This document shows, one piece after another, positions 12,201 to 21,398 of a stretch of 64,000 nt of DNA. Every line of letters begins with the position of its first letter. Within the stretch, counting starts at the first letter, position 1. The position numbers were made by a program, and so were the translations under genes. This DNA comes from Hypomesus transpacificus. Its lineage: Eukaryota > Chordata > Actinopteri > Osmeriformes > Osmeridae. The notes under the pieces were generated by a model that saw only the letters and a program-made list of their open reading frames with translations, had not been told where the DNA came from and searched no databases. The stretch is taken from assembly GCF_021917145.1 (NCBI RefSeq), contig NC_061071.1:1328460-1392459 (forward strand). The letters run 5' to 3'.

Positions 12201-13363
12201 GGGGCTGCTCCTCCTGCCTCTCCCTCGGGGGGCGGGGCCTCCCCAGGCCTGGGGCTGGCATCAGCGGCTGCAGGGGGAACCTCCTTCTCATAGTACTCCG
12301 TACACATCCACCTCCCCTTGCGGTAGGGCTCAGAGTTGGAGTCCAGCTTCACCACTCGGAAACGAGAGCCAGGGGTAGACTGTGACTGAGTGGTAGTGGT
12401 GACCCCAGCTGGGCCCCCAGCCAGGCCTCCCACTCCAGACAGGCCTCCCACTCCAGACAGGCCCCCAGCTCCAGACAGGCCCCCGGCTCCAGACAGGCCC
12501 CCGGCTCCAGACAGGCCCCCAGCTCCAGACAGGCCCCCGGCTCCAGACAGGCCCCCGGCTCCAGACAGGCCCCCGGCTCCAGACAGGCCCCCAGCTCCTC
12601 CTCCAGTGGAGGGCCCCTGCACAGTGCTGTCCAGGGCCATGGGGCCTGAAGAGAGAAGAGTGTTGCTGACAGCAGTAGCGTTAGCCTGCGCCAGGCTCGT
12701 GCTGCGGGGTGGCTCTGTCTCTACAAAGGGGGCAGGGGGCAGAGGAGCTGCAGCAGCCGCTCCTCTGGCCTGGCCGGGCGCTGAGAGAGGAGCTGCAGCC
12801 TCCACACTCTGCAAGCAAGGGGGGAGCTGGAGCGGGTGGGCAGCCCCGTTCACCAACTGCTGCTGCTGAGACACAGCGGGGAGGGAGTGGGGGTGCAGGG
12901 GCTCGTTGGGGGACACCAGTCCAGGGGTTTCCACCCCTTGGAGGCTGTTTAGAGTCTCGTCTGAAGAGCTTCTCTCTGGGAGGCCAGTGTCTGTGGCCCG
13001 GGACACAGACACGTCAAGCATGTCCGAGGAGGAGAGATCCTCCGTGTGCGACTCGTCCATGTCGTCATAGCTTTCCGTGTCGTCCGCTACGCTGTTGTTG
13101 GTGCTCACGGAGATCTGGGCCGGGGTGACGCTTGTAATCTGGAAGCCGCTCTTCTTCTTCACAACGGACTGAGACTGAGGGGCAGTGCTCGCGCTGTGGG
13201 GGTGCTGGTGGGGCCCGGGGGAAGAGGAGCAGGGCTGGTTTAGAGGCTGCGGCGTAGTTTGATGGTCTTCCGTGGGGTTAACGTAACTGCCGCTCGATGC
13301 AACAGATGACGCAGATGTACTGCTACTGCCCCGTCTGTGGTGGAAAGCTGTAGGGTGCGACAT
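261..13363 (-). CDS. tsc22d1: TSC22 domain family protein 1, long isoform (three coding exons)
   Basis: Coding exons on the minus strand are 13363-11274, 2456-2405 and 494-261 (2,376 nt, 791 aa). Phases agree at both GT-AG junctions. Exon 1 has the long-isoform blocks [38 protein letters not shown] and [14 protein letters not shown]. The 52-bp exon 2 encodes [17 protein letters not shown]. Exon 3 encodes the TSC box ([20 protein letters not shown]) followed by a leucine zipper ([18 protein letters not shown]). TSC22 proteins dimerise through this C-terminal zipper and act in TGF-beta/BMP-related transcription control and stress signalling. The start [12 protein letters not shown] resembles the mammalian MAHPAMFPRRG start. 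Exon 1 carries two in-frame minisatellites. Intron 1 is about 8.8 kb and full of tandem repeats. I looked for the alternative first exon of the short isoform and did not find it. Family identity is very secure; choice among TSC22D paralogues rests on the long-isoform N-terminus. Confidence 0.95.
706..1400. repeat. Minisatellite in tsc22d1 intron 2
   Basis: Tandem units built around CAGACCAGGACACTA, with or without a leading CCCCTCT block, so unit lengths alternate between about 14 and 23 bp. The 3' part adds GGAAACCA inserts. Long overlapping plus-strand reading frames here are artefacts of the repeat. Confidence 0.9.
1620..1850. promoter_or_regulatory. GC-rich block with a TATA-like motif in tsc22d1 intron 2
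   Basis: CpG-rich stretch, unlike its AT-rich surroundings, containing the near-palindrome GGTTATATATAACGG at about 1721-1735. It could be an internal promoter on either strand. No clear first exon joining tsc22d1 was found, so the role is a guess. Confidence 0.25.
1851..4300. other. tsc22d1 intronic sequence around exon 2, no other gene seen
   Basis: Apart from tsc22d1 exon 2 (2405-2456) this is AT-rich intronic DNA. A GC-richer patch lies at about 3420-3660 and might be a regulatory or internal promoter region, which is where a short-isoform promoter would be expected. I could not build a coding exon there with the phase exon 2 needs. Confidence 0.4.
4305..4805. repeat. Pyrimidine-rich minisatellite in tsc22d1 intron 1
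   Basis: About 17 tandem units of 28-30 bp sharing CAGCCTCCCTCCTTCCTCC, with alternating variants CTACCACACCC and CTACTGCCCC. Strong C/T versus A/G strand asymmetry. Confidence 0.9.
4810..6490. other. tsc22d1 intron 1 sequence without recognised gene
   Basis: Unique-looking intronic DNA with a short CA run near 5490-5510 and poly-G runs near 5590-5620. An open minus-strand frame at 5588-5956 has no recognisable domain or splice context and is not called. Confidence 0.4.
6495..6770. repeat. GA-rich microsatellite
   Basis: Purine-only stretch of imperfect GAGA and ACAGAGAGA units in tsc22d1 intron 1. Overlapping frames on both strands are low complexity. Confidence 0.85.
7134..8066. repeat. 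27-bp minisatellite, about 34 copies
   Basis: Very regular 27-bp unit containing GTGCTACTGCATGC and TATGTCATCAT. The main variants are CTCTATG or CGCTATG, plus a GTGG variant. Because 27 is a multiple of three and the unit lacks stops in several frames, reading frames of about 340-350 aa appear on both strands. These are treated as artefacts inside tsc22d1 intron 1. Confidence 0.95.
8160..8272. repeat. 36-bp tandem repeat, three copies
   Basis: Units contain GGTAAACAGTGGCAGTAAGC and AACAGCTACATGCAA. They are near-identical, suggesting recent duplication. Confidence 0.85.
8815..9000. repeat. 43-bp tandem repeat, four copies, after a TG run
   Basis: Units contain CCAGGATACAGACCCCTGCT and CCAGCCAATCACAGTG, including a CCAAT motif in each copy. 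A TG dinucleotide run lies just upstream at about 8756-8808. Confidence 0.85.
9225..9435. repeat. G-rich minisatellite
   Basis: Imperfect units of GAGGCTGAGGGAGGGAGAGG. Repeated GGG runs on the plus strand give G-quadruplex potential. Confidence 0.85.
9527..9690. repeat. 39-bp tandem repeat, four copies
   Basis: Units contain CTGCAGCCGGCTGCA (itself a palindrome) followed by CCAGGAGAGTGAATCCACAC. Confidence 0.85.
9700..10765. other. tsc22d1 intron 1 sequence with degenerate repeats and an L2-like tail
   Basis: Contains ACACACGGGGAC repeats (about 9935-9985), TTAGGG-rich sequence (about 10235-10330), and a LINE-like 3' tail ending GCGTCTGCTAAATGACTAAA near 10430-10455. The tail is directly followed by a 44-bp copy of sequence also found at 6968-7011. 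No coding sequence recognised. Confidence 0.5.
10770..10918. repeat. 13-bp minisatellite in tsc22d1 intron 1
   Basis: About 11 units of GCTCTACACGCCT, one with ACACTCCT. Confidence 0.9.
12035..12140 (-). repeat. In-frame 21-bp coding repeat in tsc22d1 exon 1
   Basis: Five copies of the heptapeptide QNLPALV, with no break in the reading frame. Confidence 0.9.
12430..12600 (-). repeat. In-frame 18-bp coding repeat in tsc22d1 exon 1
   Basis: Nine copies of the hexapeptide LSGAGG or LSGVGG (seven A, two V) just before the conserved SRFRVVKLD block. Confidence 0.9.
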
Positions 13364-14790
13364 TTTCCTACCTCCGGACGGATCTCCTGAATAGTCCTGG
13401 TGATTTGGTCCGACCAGAGCAAAAGAAGGGCCAACAGTTCAGTACTAAAAGTACGGGACTGTTGTGAAAGCAGACTACGTTAGCTAGCCCACCTGCTAAC
13501 CAAGGTTAGCTGTCCCACTGCTGGCTAGCCAGCTGACGGTGCTAGCTAGCTGGGTAAATGCGGATACAGACGCCTTTTCTGTACACTTCAATGACTATCA
13601 GACTTGTAATTTCTAACTAATACAATTTTAAAACTGTAACAAATATGTCACGCAAAAATAACGAGACGTTGATAATGGAGCTTCAAGTTCAGCTCCTGCC
13701 GCAAGACCTCCTCAACCCCATCGCTGCGAGGCGTTGAGTCTCATCTTCCACAAATCTCATTGGTCAAACGTGGTTTGACGACGAAAAGATCAACTTAATG
13801 ACACATTCCCAGGAAGAAAACGTGATGTTGGTTGACGATATTCTTCTTTTCTCAGATGTAAATGCGTTGAGTTATTCACCTTTCTCTTTCTACAATTGCT
13901 GTCTCATCCCCAGCATTGGCCTCTTTACCGCTCCGGTAACCCAGCGGCGGGTTAGCCTAGCTGCCTCGGGCTGTCACTGAGGTGGGAGGTGACTGAGCGA
14001 ATGCAAACACGCCTACTGCGCATGTCCTCAGACCCCTTACCCTTAAACGTACCTCGTTTTCCCCCACATTAAGACGACAAAATGTCGCCTACTATCAAAG
14101 ATAACATTTCTTATGCAAGAGTGTATTTATAAATTGTTTTGTAAAATATTTTAATACAATGCATCACTAGCTCTGTCATTAATCTTCATCGTGCCAAGTG
14201 TTACATCACAAAATGGGAACCTTGAGGTGAACCTCAGATTGATTAGATTGAGGCTAAATTTGTGCAATTATTTTTAAATAGAAATCTTTTTATAAAGCTT
14301 AAAACATGTATGTTTGCTTAATGTTGTAATGGCTATAACGGACTGGATTAAACTAGTTTGTATGGTTCATTATATAAACAGAAAATGCATCAAAGGTGAA
14401 TCTTTCATCATGACCCTGACCTCCCCCATGGCTGTTCCTCCCCACCTTCAGCCTGTTTCTTCTCCCCACCTTCAGGCAACAACTCACGCTGTGGAGTGTT
14501 AGGAGTGAGGAGGGCCGTGATCACTCAGCCAGGCATGAAGGACTTGTTTAACTCAGGCAGCAGGGGGAGGAGTCAAAGCAAGCAAAGGCAAAAGACTTTG
14601 AGCAAGCAAGCATCCCCACCTATCATAAAAATGCTGTCACACCTGAAGGAAGACAGACCCAGGGTATGGAGTGGTCTTCTGTGGAATGACTCCAAAGGTT
14701 GGGCAACATAAAAGCTGAGTTAACACTGAGTAAACTCTGCATCTGTAAACAACCTGTGCTTCCACACCTCAGAATGAACACTTCAAAATG
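13364..14790. other. Region between the tsc22d1 start and the nufip1 3' end
   Basis: About 1.4 kb holding the tsc22d1 5' UTR and promoter (GC-richer up to about 13,990) and then AT-rich sequence. No further gene recognised. Short plus-strand frames at 13798-13980 and 14314-14711 lack support. Confidence 0.5.
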
Positions 14791-14810
14791 GTCCAATATT
14801 AGGCCTGTCC

Positions 14811-14816
14811 TTTATT
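14811..14816 (-). other. Candidate polyadenylation signal of nufip1
   Basis: AATAAA on the minus strand, about 165 bp past the stop codon ending at 14979. Confidence 0.5.
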
Positions 14817-14978
14817 TTAAATACGAAAAAAAAATCATTGTATAATACATGACTGAAATGACATAATGTTTGATCATCTCTATCAAAAAGACAACATAAT
14901 GCAAAGGAAATGGATCTCTTCTAACCTTAACCCTTTTGGGGTCCTTTTGGGGATCTCTTCCTCATTCTTCATTTATAC

Positions 14979-17900
14979 TTAGATATTTCCATAGGGGTCT
15001 TCAGTATTTCTATCTGTGATCTCCCATATTTCATCATCGTAGATCGACACTTTGGGCTTGAGGGGGCTACTAGAGGTCAGACCCAGATGATGTAGCTCTC
15101 CACGCCCGCAGTGAGCAGCCCCTCCCTCTACCACCACCACGCCAGGCAGAGCATCTTCAACAGGCTCACACAGTCCTGCTGCCTGGGGAGAAACACTCCC
15201 CAAGTCTGTAGGAGGTCTATAGGGCTGGTCTGGGACTGTAGGAGGTCTATAGGGCTGGTCTGTAGGTCTATAGGGCTGGTTTGTAGGAGGTATATAGGGC
15301 TGGTCTGTAGGAGGTCTATAGGGCTGGTCTGGGACTGTAGGAGGTCTATAGGGCTGGTATGTAGGTCTATAGGGCTGGTCTGTAGGAGGTTTATAGGGTT
15401 GGTCTGGGTCTGTAGGAGGTCTATAGGGCTGGTCTGTAGTAGGTCTATAGGGCTGGTCTGGGACTGTAGGAGGTCTATAGGGCTGGTCTGTAGGAGGTCT
15501 ATAGGGCTGGTCTGGGACTGTAGGAGGTCTATAGGGCTGGTCTGTAGGAGGTCTATAGGGCTGGTCTGTAGGAGGTCTATAGGGCTGGTCTGTAGGAGGT
15601 CTATAAGGCTGGTCTGTAGGAGGTCTATAGGGCTGGTCTGGGACTGTAGGAGGTCTATAGGGCTGGTCTGTAGGAGGTCTATAGGGCTGGTCTGGGACTG
15701 TAGGAGGTCTATAGGGCTGGTCTGGGTCTGTAGGAGGTCTATAGGGCTGGTCTGTAGGAGGTCTATAGGGCTGGTCTGGGACTGTAGGAGGTCTATAGGG
15801 CTGGTCTGGGTCTGTAGAAGGTCTATAGGGCTGGTCTGTAGGAGGTCTATAGGGCTGGTCTGGGACTGTAGGAGGTCTATAGGGCTGGTCTGGGTCTGTA
15901 GGAGGTCTATAGGGCTGGTCTGTAGGAGGTCTATAGGGCTGGTCTGGGACTGTAGGAGGTCTATAGGGCTGGTCTGGGTCTGTAGGAGGTCTATAGGGCT
16001 GGTCTGTAGGAGGTCTATAGGGCTGGTCTGGGACTGTAGGAGGTCTATAGGGCTGGTCTGGGTCTGTAGAAGGTCTATAGGGCTGGTCTGTAGTAGGTCT
16101 ATAGGGCTGGTCTGGGACTGTAGGAGGTCTATAGGGCTGGTCTGGGTCTGTAGAAGGTCTATAGGGCTGGTCTGGGACTGTAGGAGGTCTATAGGGCTGG
16201 TCTGGGACTGTAGGAGGTCTATAGGGCTGGTCTGGGACTGTAGAAGGTCTATAGGGCTGGTCTGGGTCTGTAGGAGGTCTATAGGGCTGATCTGGGACTG
16301 TAGGAGGTCTATAAGGCTGGTCTGTAGAAGGTCTATAGGGTTGGTCTGGGTCTATAGGAGGTCTAATCCCAGGGTTAGGCTTCTCTTCCAGGGGCAGAGT
16401 GTGGAGGTGTTCCTTGTGTGGCATGCCTCGCTCAACTACCGTCTCCATGACATCAGCGCCTGATGTCTGACTGGGCCTCTGCTCAGAGAACACCTTGGAA
16501 ACACTCAGACTGGAAACACTCAGACTGGAAACACTCAGACTGTCAACCTGCCATCTGAGGCAGTGAACTGGTGGCTGGTCGCTAGCTAGCTCTGCTGACC
16601 TCATGTGACTGTTACCAGCTTGACTCTCTCTCTCCTTTAGGATCCTAAGGTCTTCTCCAGTAGCGCTCACTGCCCTCTCCTCTGTAGCGCTCACTGCCCT
16701 CTCCTCTGTAGCGCTCACTGCCCTGTCCTCTGTAGAGCTCACTGCCCTCTCCTCTGTAGAGCTCACTGCCCTCTCCTCTGTAGAGCTCACTGCCCTCTCC
16801 TCTGTAGCGCTCACTGCCCTCTCCTCTGTAGAGCTCACTGCCCTCTCCTCTGTAGCGCTCACTGCCCTGTCCTCTGTAGCGCTCACTGCCCTGTCCTCTG
16901 TAGAGCTCACTGCCCTCTCCTCTGTAGAGCTCACTGCCCTGTCCTCTGTAGCGCTCACTGCCCTCTCCTCTGTAGCGCTCACTGCCCTGTCCTCTGTAGC
17001 GCTCACTGCCCTGTCCTCTGTAGCGCTCACTGCCCTCTTCTCTGACTCCTGTCTGTTCAGAGTTTTAACCTCCAGACCAAATAAGTTGTTCCGCACGATG
17101 TAGCGTACACACTGCAGGAGAACGTTCCTCTCATGGCGGATGTCTGGAGCCAGCAGCTGCAGGGTTGAGAACAGACGAGAATTTTTCAGATACTAAAATA
17201 AATCTAAGTGAATGCTTCCCACTCCTGTTAACCCATATTACCATCTCCAGTAAAGTGGCACGGCGCCGGGGCAGTGCTGTGTGTTGCTGCCCCCTCCGGC
17301 CCCCTCTCCTTCCACTGCAGGGAGGTAGGGGGGGAACAGGCCTGGGCTTCATGCTCTCAGGGTATGGTCTCCTTCCCAGAGACTGTGTTGGGTTCTGAGG
17401 GCTGACTGACTTCAAAAGCACCTGGTTCTCCGACAGGAGCAGGCTGGCTCTCTGGATTGGGAGCACTGACAAGCAGAGACATGTATAAAAAACAGAAATC
17501 TGCTTAAATGCGTTCTCCTAACCGTCAAAACGTAAGAGCACTCAAGCGCTGTGACGACATAAGAAAGACAGGAGGGTTCACAGGGCGGGTCTGTGTTTGT
17601 GGAGCTACAGGGGTCAGGGTTAGGCCCACACCAATGACATGGGCCACCATGTTGGGTAAACATACAACTGCCATCTAAAAGCTAGTGTAAACTGTGGTTA
17701 GTCCTTAAGAGCACCAAGAGCACCCAGCACTAATAGTGGCCATGATTTTTACCTTGACGCTGTGCCGAGGGGTGATTGTGTGTGTAAACTCACAGTCCGG
17801 CTCCTGGTCGCTGTCACTCTCTGTCATAGAGCCGTAGTTAGCCATTAGCGCCCCCAGCCCCGAGGTCATCTGTTTGGGCACCACAGTGATTCCTGCCCCC

Positions 17901-20709
17901 TTAGCATTGTCCGCTGACTCCTCTATGTCCGAGTCTGAAAGGACAACAGTATCACACCCTGGTCCTGCCTTTATGAAGGAGAGCAGTGACTGTACAGGCA
18001 GGAAAACAGAACGAGGGCCGAGCATAGCTCACCTGGGTCACTGCTGGCCAGAGCCCCCAGAGGATCTCCCTCCTGGGAGGTTTGTGTGAGGGGGGGTGCT
18101 CGCTCTGCCCCTCCCCCTCCTGGGGCCAGGGGTCTGCCCCCCCCGCCCTGCTGGAAGCCTCTTCTGGGCCCCCTCCCCCTGCCTCTTCTTCTCCTCATCC
18201 TTCTGGAAACACAACGGAACAGTTTCTAACTCAACATTCCTAGAACTGCACGCTGTTTGAATGATGTTTTGGATAAAAGCGGCTGCAAAGTAAAGACATG
18301 CAAATAAATTTAAATTTAAGCCTAGAGCAAGACACATACCCAAACTGTGCCGTTTCCAGAACCTCTCCTCTCTCCTGCCTGGTCTCCATCACTCTCCTCT
18401 TCTTCTCCACGTTCTGCAGAGTTGGGTATTTCCTGCAGTTGTTGAATATTAGAGTCTTTCAACTAGTAATCGTGTCGCAAACATACATCACAAAGTTGTA
18501 GTGTATAGTATGGGTTAGTATGTATGTGTTAGTATGGGTTAGTATCTAGTAGGTATACAGCAGCGACACAGCACCACCTAGTGGTTTTATTTGGCAAGTG
18601 TAATCCGTAATCTGTTCGGTGTAATCCTGGACTCTGAATCTCTGGACTTTGAATTTCAACTCTCACATTAATAAAGTGACCAAAACAGCTTTCTTTCACC
18701 TGAGGAATATAGCAAAGGTACGACCATTCAAAAACCAATATGATGCAGAGAAGTTAATTCATGCTTTGATATCCAGCCGGCTGAACTACTGTAACGTACT
18801 TTTCACTGGTCTTCCCAAGAAAACCACTGAAAGACTACAGCTCTTTCAAAATTCTGCAGCTAGATTTAACCAAAACTAAAAGGAGAGAACACATTAGTTC
18901 AATCCTAGCTACTTTACACTGGCTCCCTGTTACCTTCAGAATTGACTTTAAGGTCCTTTTCCTCACATACAAAGCTCTACACGGACAAGGGCCTAGCTAC
19001 ATTGCTAACTCCCTTATAAACTACACACCAGCTAGAACACTGCGATCATCAAATGCAGGCCTATTAGAGGTCACCAGCACCTTGAGCTGCAATTCTTGTA
19101 TGAAATGTGCTATATAAATAAAGTATTATATTATATTAAGTGACTGGCCAAATAACGCCAAGGGCCAGAGCCATGAGACAGTTAACACCATCAGGTCATC
19201 TGGGTGAAGCTGCATGAGACAGTAAATACCATCAGGTCATCTGGGTGAAGCTGCATGAGGCAGTAAACACCATCAGGTCATCTGGGTGAAGCTGCATGAG
19301 GCAGTAAACACCATCAGGTCATCTGGGTGAAGCTGCATGAGGCAGTAAACACCATCAGGTCATCTAGGTGAAGCTGCATAAGGCAGTAAACACCATCAGG
19401 TCATCTGGGTGAAGCTGCATGAGGCAGTAAACACCATCAGGTCATCTGGGTGAAGCTGCATGAGGCAGTAAACACCATCAGGTCATCTGGGTGAAGCTGC
19501 ATGAGGCAGTAAACACCATCAGGTCATCTGGGTGAAGCTGCATGAGGCAGTAAACACCATCAGGTCATCTGGGTGAAGCTGCATGAGACAGTAAACACCA
19601 TCAGGTCATCTGGGTGAAGCTGCATGAGGCAGTTAACACCATCAGGTCATCTGGATGAAGCTGAATGAGTCAGTTAACACCATCAGGTCATCTGGGTGAA
19701 GCTGCTACAACACAGTAAAACATCCATCACATACCTGCGCCTCTCTTCTCTCCATTTTACTATTTCTTCTGGGGTATCCAACTTGATTCTTTTGGCTCCT
19801 GGGGCGTGGTTCTAATAAAAGGGACAGGACACACTGTTAATTAGGAATAATATCTCAAAATAAATGTGATCAGCTGTAGCTTGGTGGATCCACCTACATT
19901 GATCCAGTGAATGTTCACCAACTTCTCATGAGCAGTAAAACTGCAGTCTTCAACCGAACACTATGAGAAAATGCATTATAATCAGTCTTCATCGTATTAT
20001 CATGTTCATGAAGGCACTGTCCCTCCTGGATGTGTGTTGAATATGACTGCTGGAAACTAGAAGTTATAGCAGGACTAGTTACCTTGACATGTTGAGCAAT
20101 ATGTTCATCATACTTTTCTTGATTTTTAAACCCTTTGTCACACGTGTCACAGAAGTGGGAAAACTCTGGTTCTTTTCTTTTCATCTGCTGCAACAAGGAG
20201 ACGTTATCTCATACATGTGCCTCAATCTCCCTCTGCAGGTGGGTCAGGGTGGGTGTGTGTGTACTACTACCTTGTTAACGTGGACGTGGTGCGGACCATA
20301 TCTTGCACCACGTTTGAACCCCTGCCCTGTGAACGTAGCGGTAAAATACCAGTGTTGGAAACAGATTGGAGGAGTTCAAAATGCCAATGATGCTCCTTGT
20401 GACTTGAGTGAAGTATCTTCCCCACCCAGCAGAAGAGCCGAACACTTTCAGGACCACAGTCAACTTACCGCGTGAATGACTGAACCCGTAATGTTCTCCA
20501 CCGGGGGGTCCGCCGCCCCCGCCGCCGCCCCGGGATCCTTGACCGTTGTAGCCCCACGGGGTGCACGGTTGCTCGAACCAGTTCCACATACCGGGGTGAA
20601 AGTTGCTCCAGGGTGGCTGTTGGCACTGGAATGTTGCTGGTCTTATCACCGCCGAATCGGGAACGGGACAGCCAAAGTCCGGAGGGGGATAATAACTCTG
20701 ACCGCTCAT
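14979..20709 (-). CDS. nufip1: NUFIP1, box C/D snoRNP assembly factor, with repeat-expanded C-terminus
   Basis: Ten coding exons on the minus strand: 20709-20469, 20326-20271, 20187-20083, 19960-19898, 19811-19735, 18432-18340, 18202-18033, 17934-17794, 17465-17242 and 17156-14979. All junctions are GT-AG and phases agree, giving 3,348 nt (1,115 aa). Recognition rests on the zinc finger (HFCDTCDKGFKNQEKYDEH, then CSVEDCSFTAHEKL), the NUFIP core (HAPGAKRIKLDTPEEIVKW, then KYPTLQNVE) and LLAPDIRHERNVLLQCVRYI. NUFIP1 binds SNU13/15.5K and helps load box C/D snoRNPs in the nucleus; it also binds FMRP. The human protein is about 495 aa and ends soon after the LLAPDIRHERN region. Here the last exon runs on for about 690 more codons, mostly two tandem repeats, ending in KVSIYDDEIWEITDR. 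Introns hold an L2 fragment and a 41-bp minisatellite. Confidence 0.92.
15205..16370 (-). repeat. Coding minisatellite, DQPYRPPT type, in the nufip1 last exon
   Basis: About 1.16 kb of tandem units encoding DQPYRPPT (24 bp) and VPDQPYRPPT or DPDQPYRPPT (30 bp), all multiples of three, with no stop in the nufip1 frame. The opposite strand is also open (about 450 codons), which is a by-product of the repeat. Confidence 0.95.
16650..17040 (-). repeat. Coding 24-bp minisatellite, RAVSATED type, in the nufip1 last exon
   Basis: Sixteen consecutive octapeptides RAVS(A/S)TE(D/E), in frame with nufip1 and starting soon after the conserved YIVRNNLFGLEVKTLN. Confidence 0.95.
18620..19137 (+). mobile_element. 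LINE L2-type retrotransposon, 3' fragment
   Basis: Plus-strand translation gives the C-terminal part of an L2-type reverse transcriptase (KTAFFHLRNIAKVRPF, SSRLNYCNVLFTGLPKK, LQLFQNSAAR), then frameshifts and stops. It ends in a 3' tail GTGCTATATAAATAAAG plus a short AT-rich run. It is 5' truncated, inactive, and lies in nufip1 intron 5. Confidence 0.8.
19180..19715. repeat. 41-bp minisatellite in nufip1 intron 5
   Basis: About 13 units sharing CACCATCAGGTCATCTGGGT and GAAGCTGCATGAGGCAGTAA. Variation is limited to single bases. Confidence 0.9.
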
Positions 20710-21398
20710 GGTGCAAACGTAGAGATGTTTTGGTCTCGCATGTGAATTGTCCCCTCCTTTGCGTCCAACTAGACTCTAAATTGCGTGTTGCTGCCAGCAC
20801 ATGTATGTAATGCACCTCCAGTTTACATGTGCACGTTCACTGTGTCGTCATTTCCGTGAGGTCAATTTAGTTATTTTTCTGATGTTGAAATGTTGAACGA
20901 CAAAACGATAAATATGAAAGAGCGAGTAATTTCATTTGGAATAATTGTGTTGAGACTAAGAACACAAACATATTAAGGGCAATTAGAGATGATTAGTCAC
21001 AACCCAAAACCATTTACCAAAACGACCCGGAAGTTATAATCCGGGCAAAGGTGCCGTACACGGGTTGCCAGAATTCGATATATTCCACTTTCATAATATT
21101 TAAAAGAACAACACTTCCAAGTCTTTTTTAGGGTTTGACGTACCTATAAATTGGTACATACAACAAAGGCGACTCACTATGCACACTGTCAGTAAAAATA
21201 TTAATGTATCTCTATAATGTAAAAAAAATATGATACGTTTAAAGAAGCGAATCTTGTCAGGATACTTCAAGACAAGGCCCCGGAGGAGGAGTCACTCACG
21301 CGGGTATAAAGCGCTCCTCGTGCCCCATCTCGTTCCTTCGCTCTTCTTGGAACACCGTCTAGTCTTGTGCACGAGGGCTATACACAGTTTGAACAACA
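20710..21398. promoter_or_regulatory. Shared divergent promoter region of nufip1 (minus) and eef1b2 (plus)
   Basis: Only 689 bp separate the two start codons. On the eef1b2 side a TATAAA lies at 21305-21310, followed about 20-35 bp later by a pyrimidine-rich stretch (CTCGTTCCTTCGCTCTTCTT), as expected for a 5'TOP mRNA start. No TATA was noted on the nufip1 side. Confidence 0.6.

Noticed and set aside
15111-16463. 450-codon plus-strand frame of CRRSIGLVW repeats
   Set aside because: It is the antisense shadow of the nufip1 coding minisatellite. The minus frame is continuous with a conserved protein.
17753-17934. nufip1 exon 8 ending at the donor AAG/GTAAAA (17753)
   Set aside because: This would give phase 0, but exon 9 needs phase 1. 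The stronger donor ACT/GTGAGT at 17794 fits.
20196-20469. Joining nufip1 exon 1 directly to the zinc-finger exon
   Set aside because: The phases do not match. A 56-bp exon at 20271-20326 with proper splice sites resolves it.
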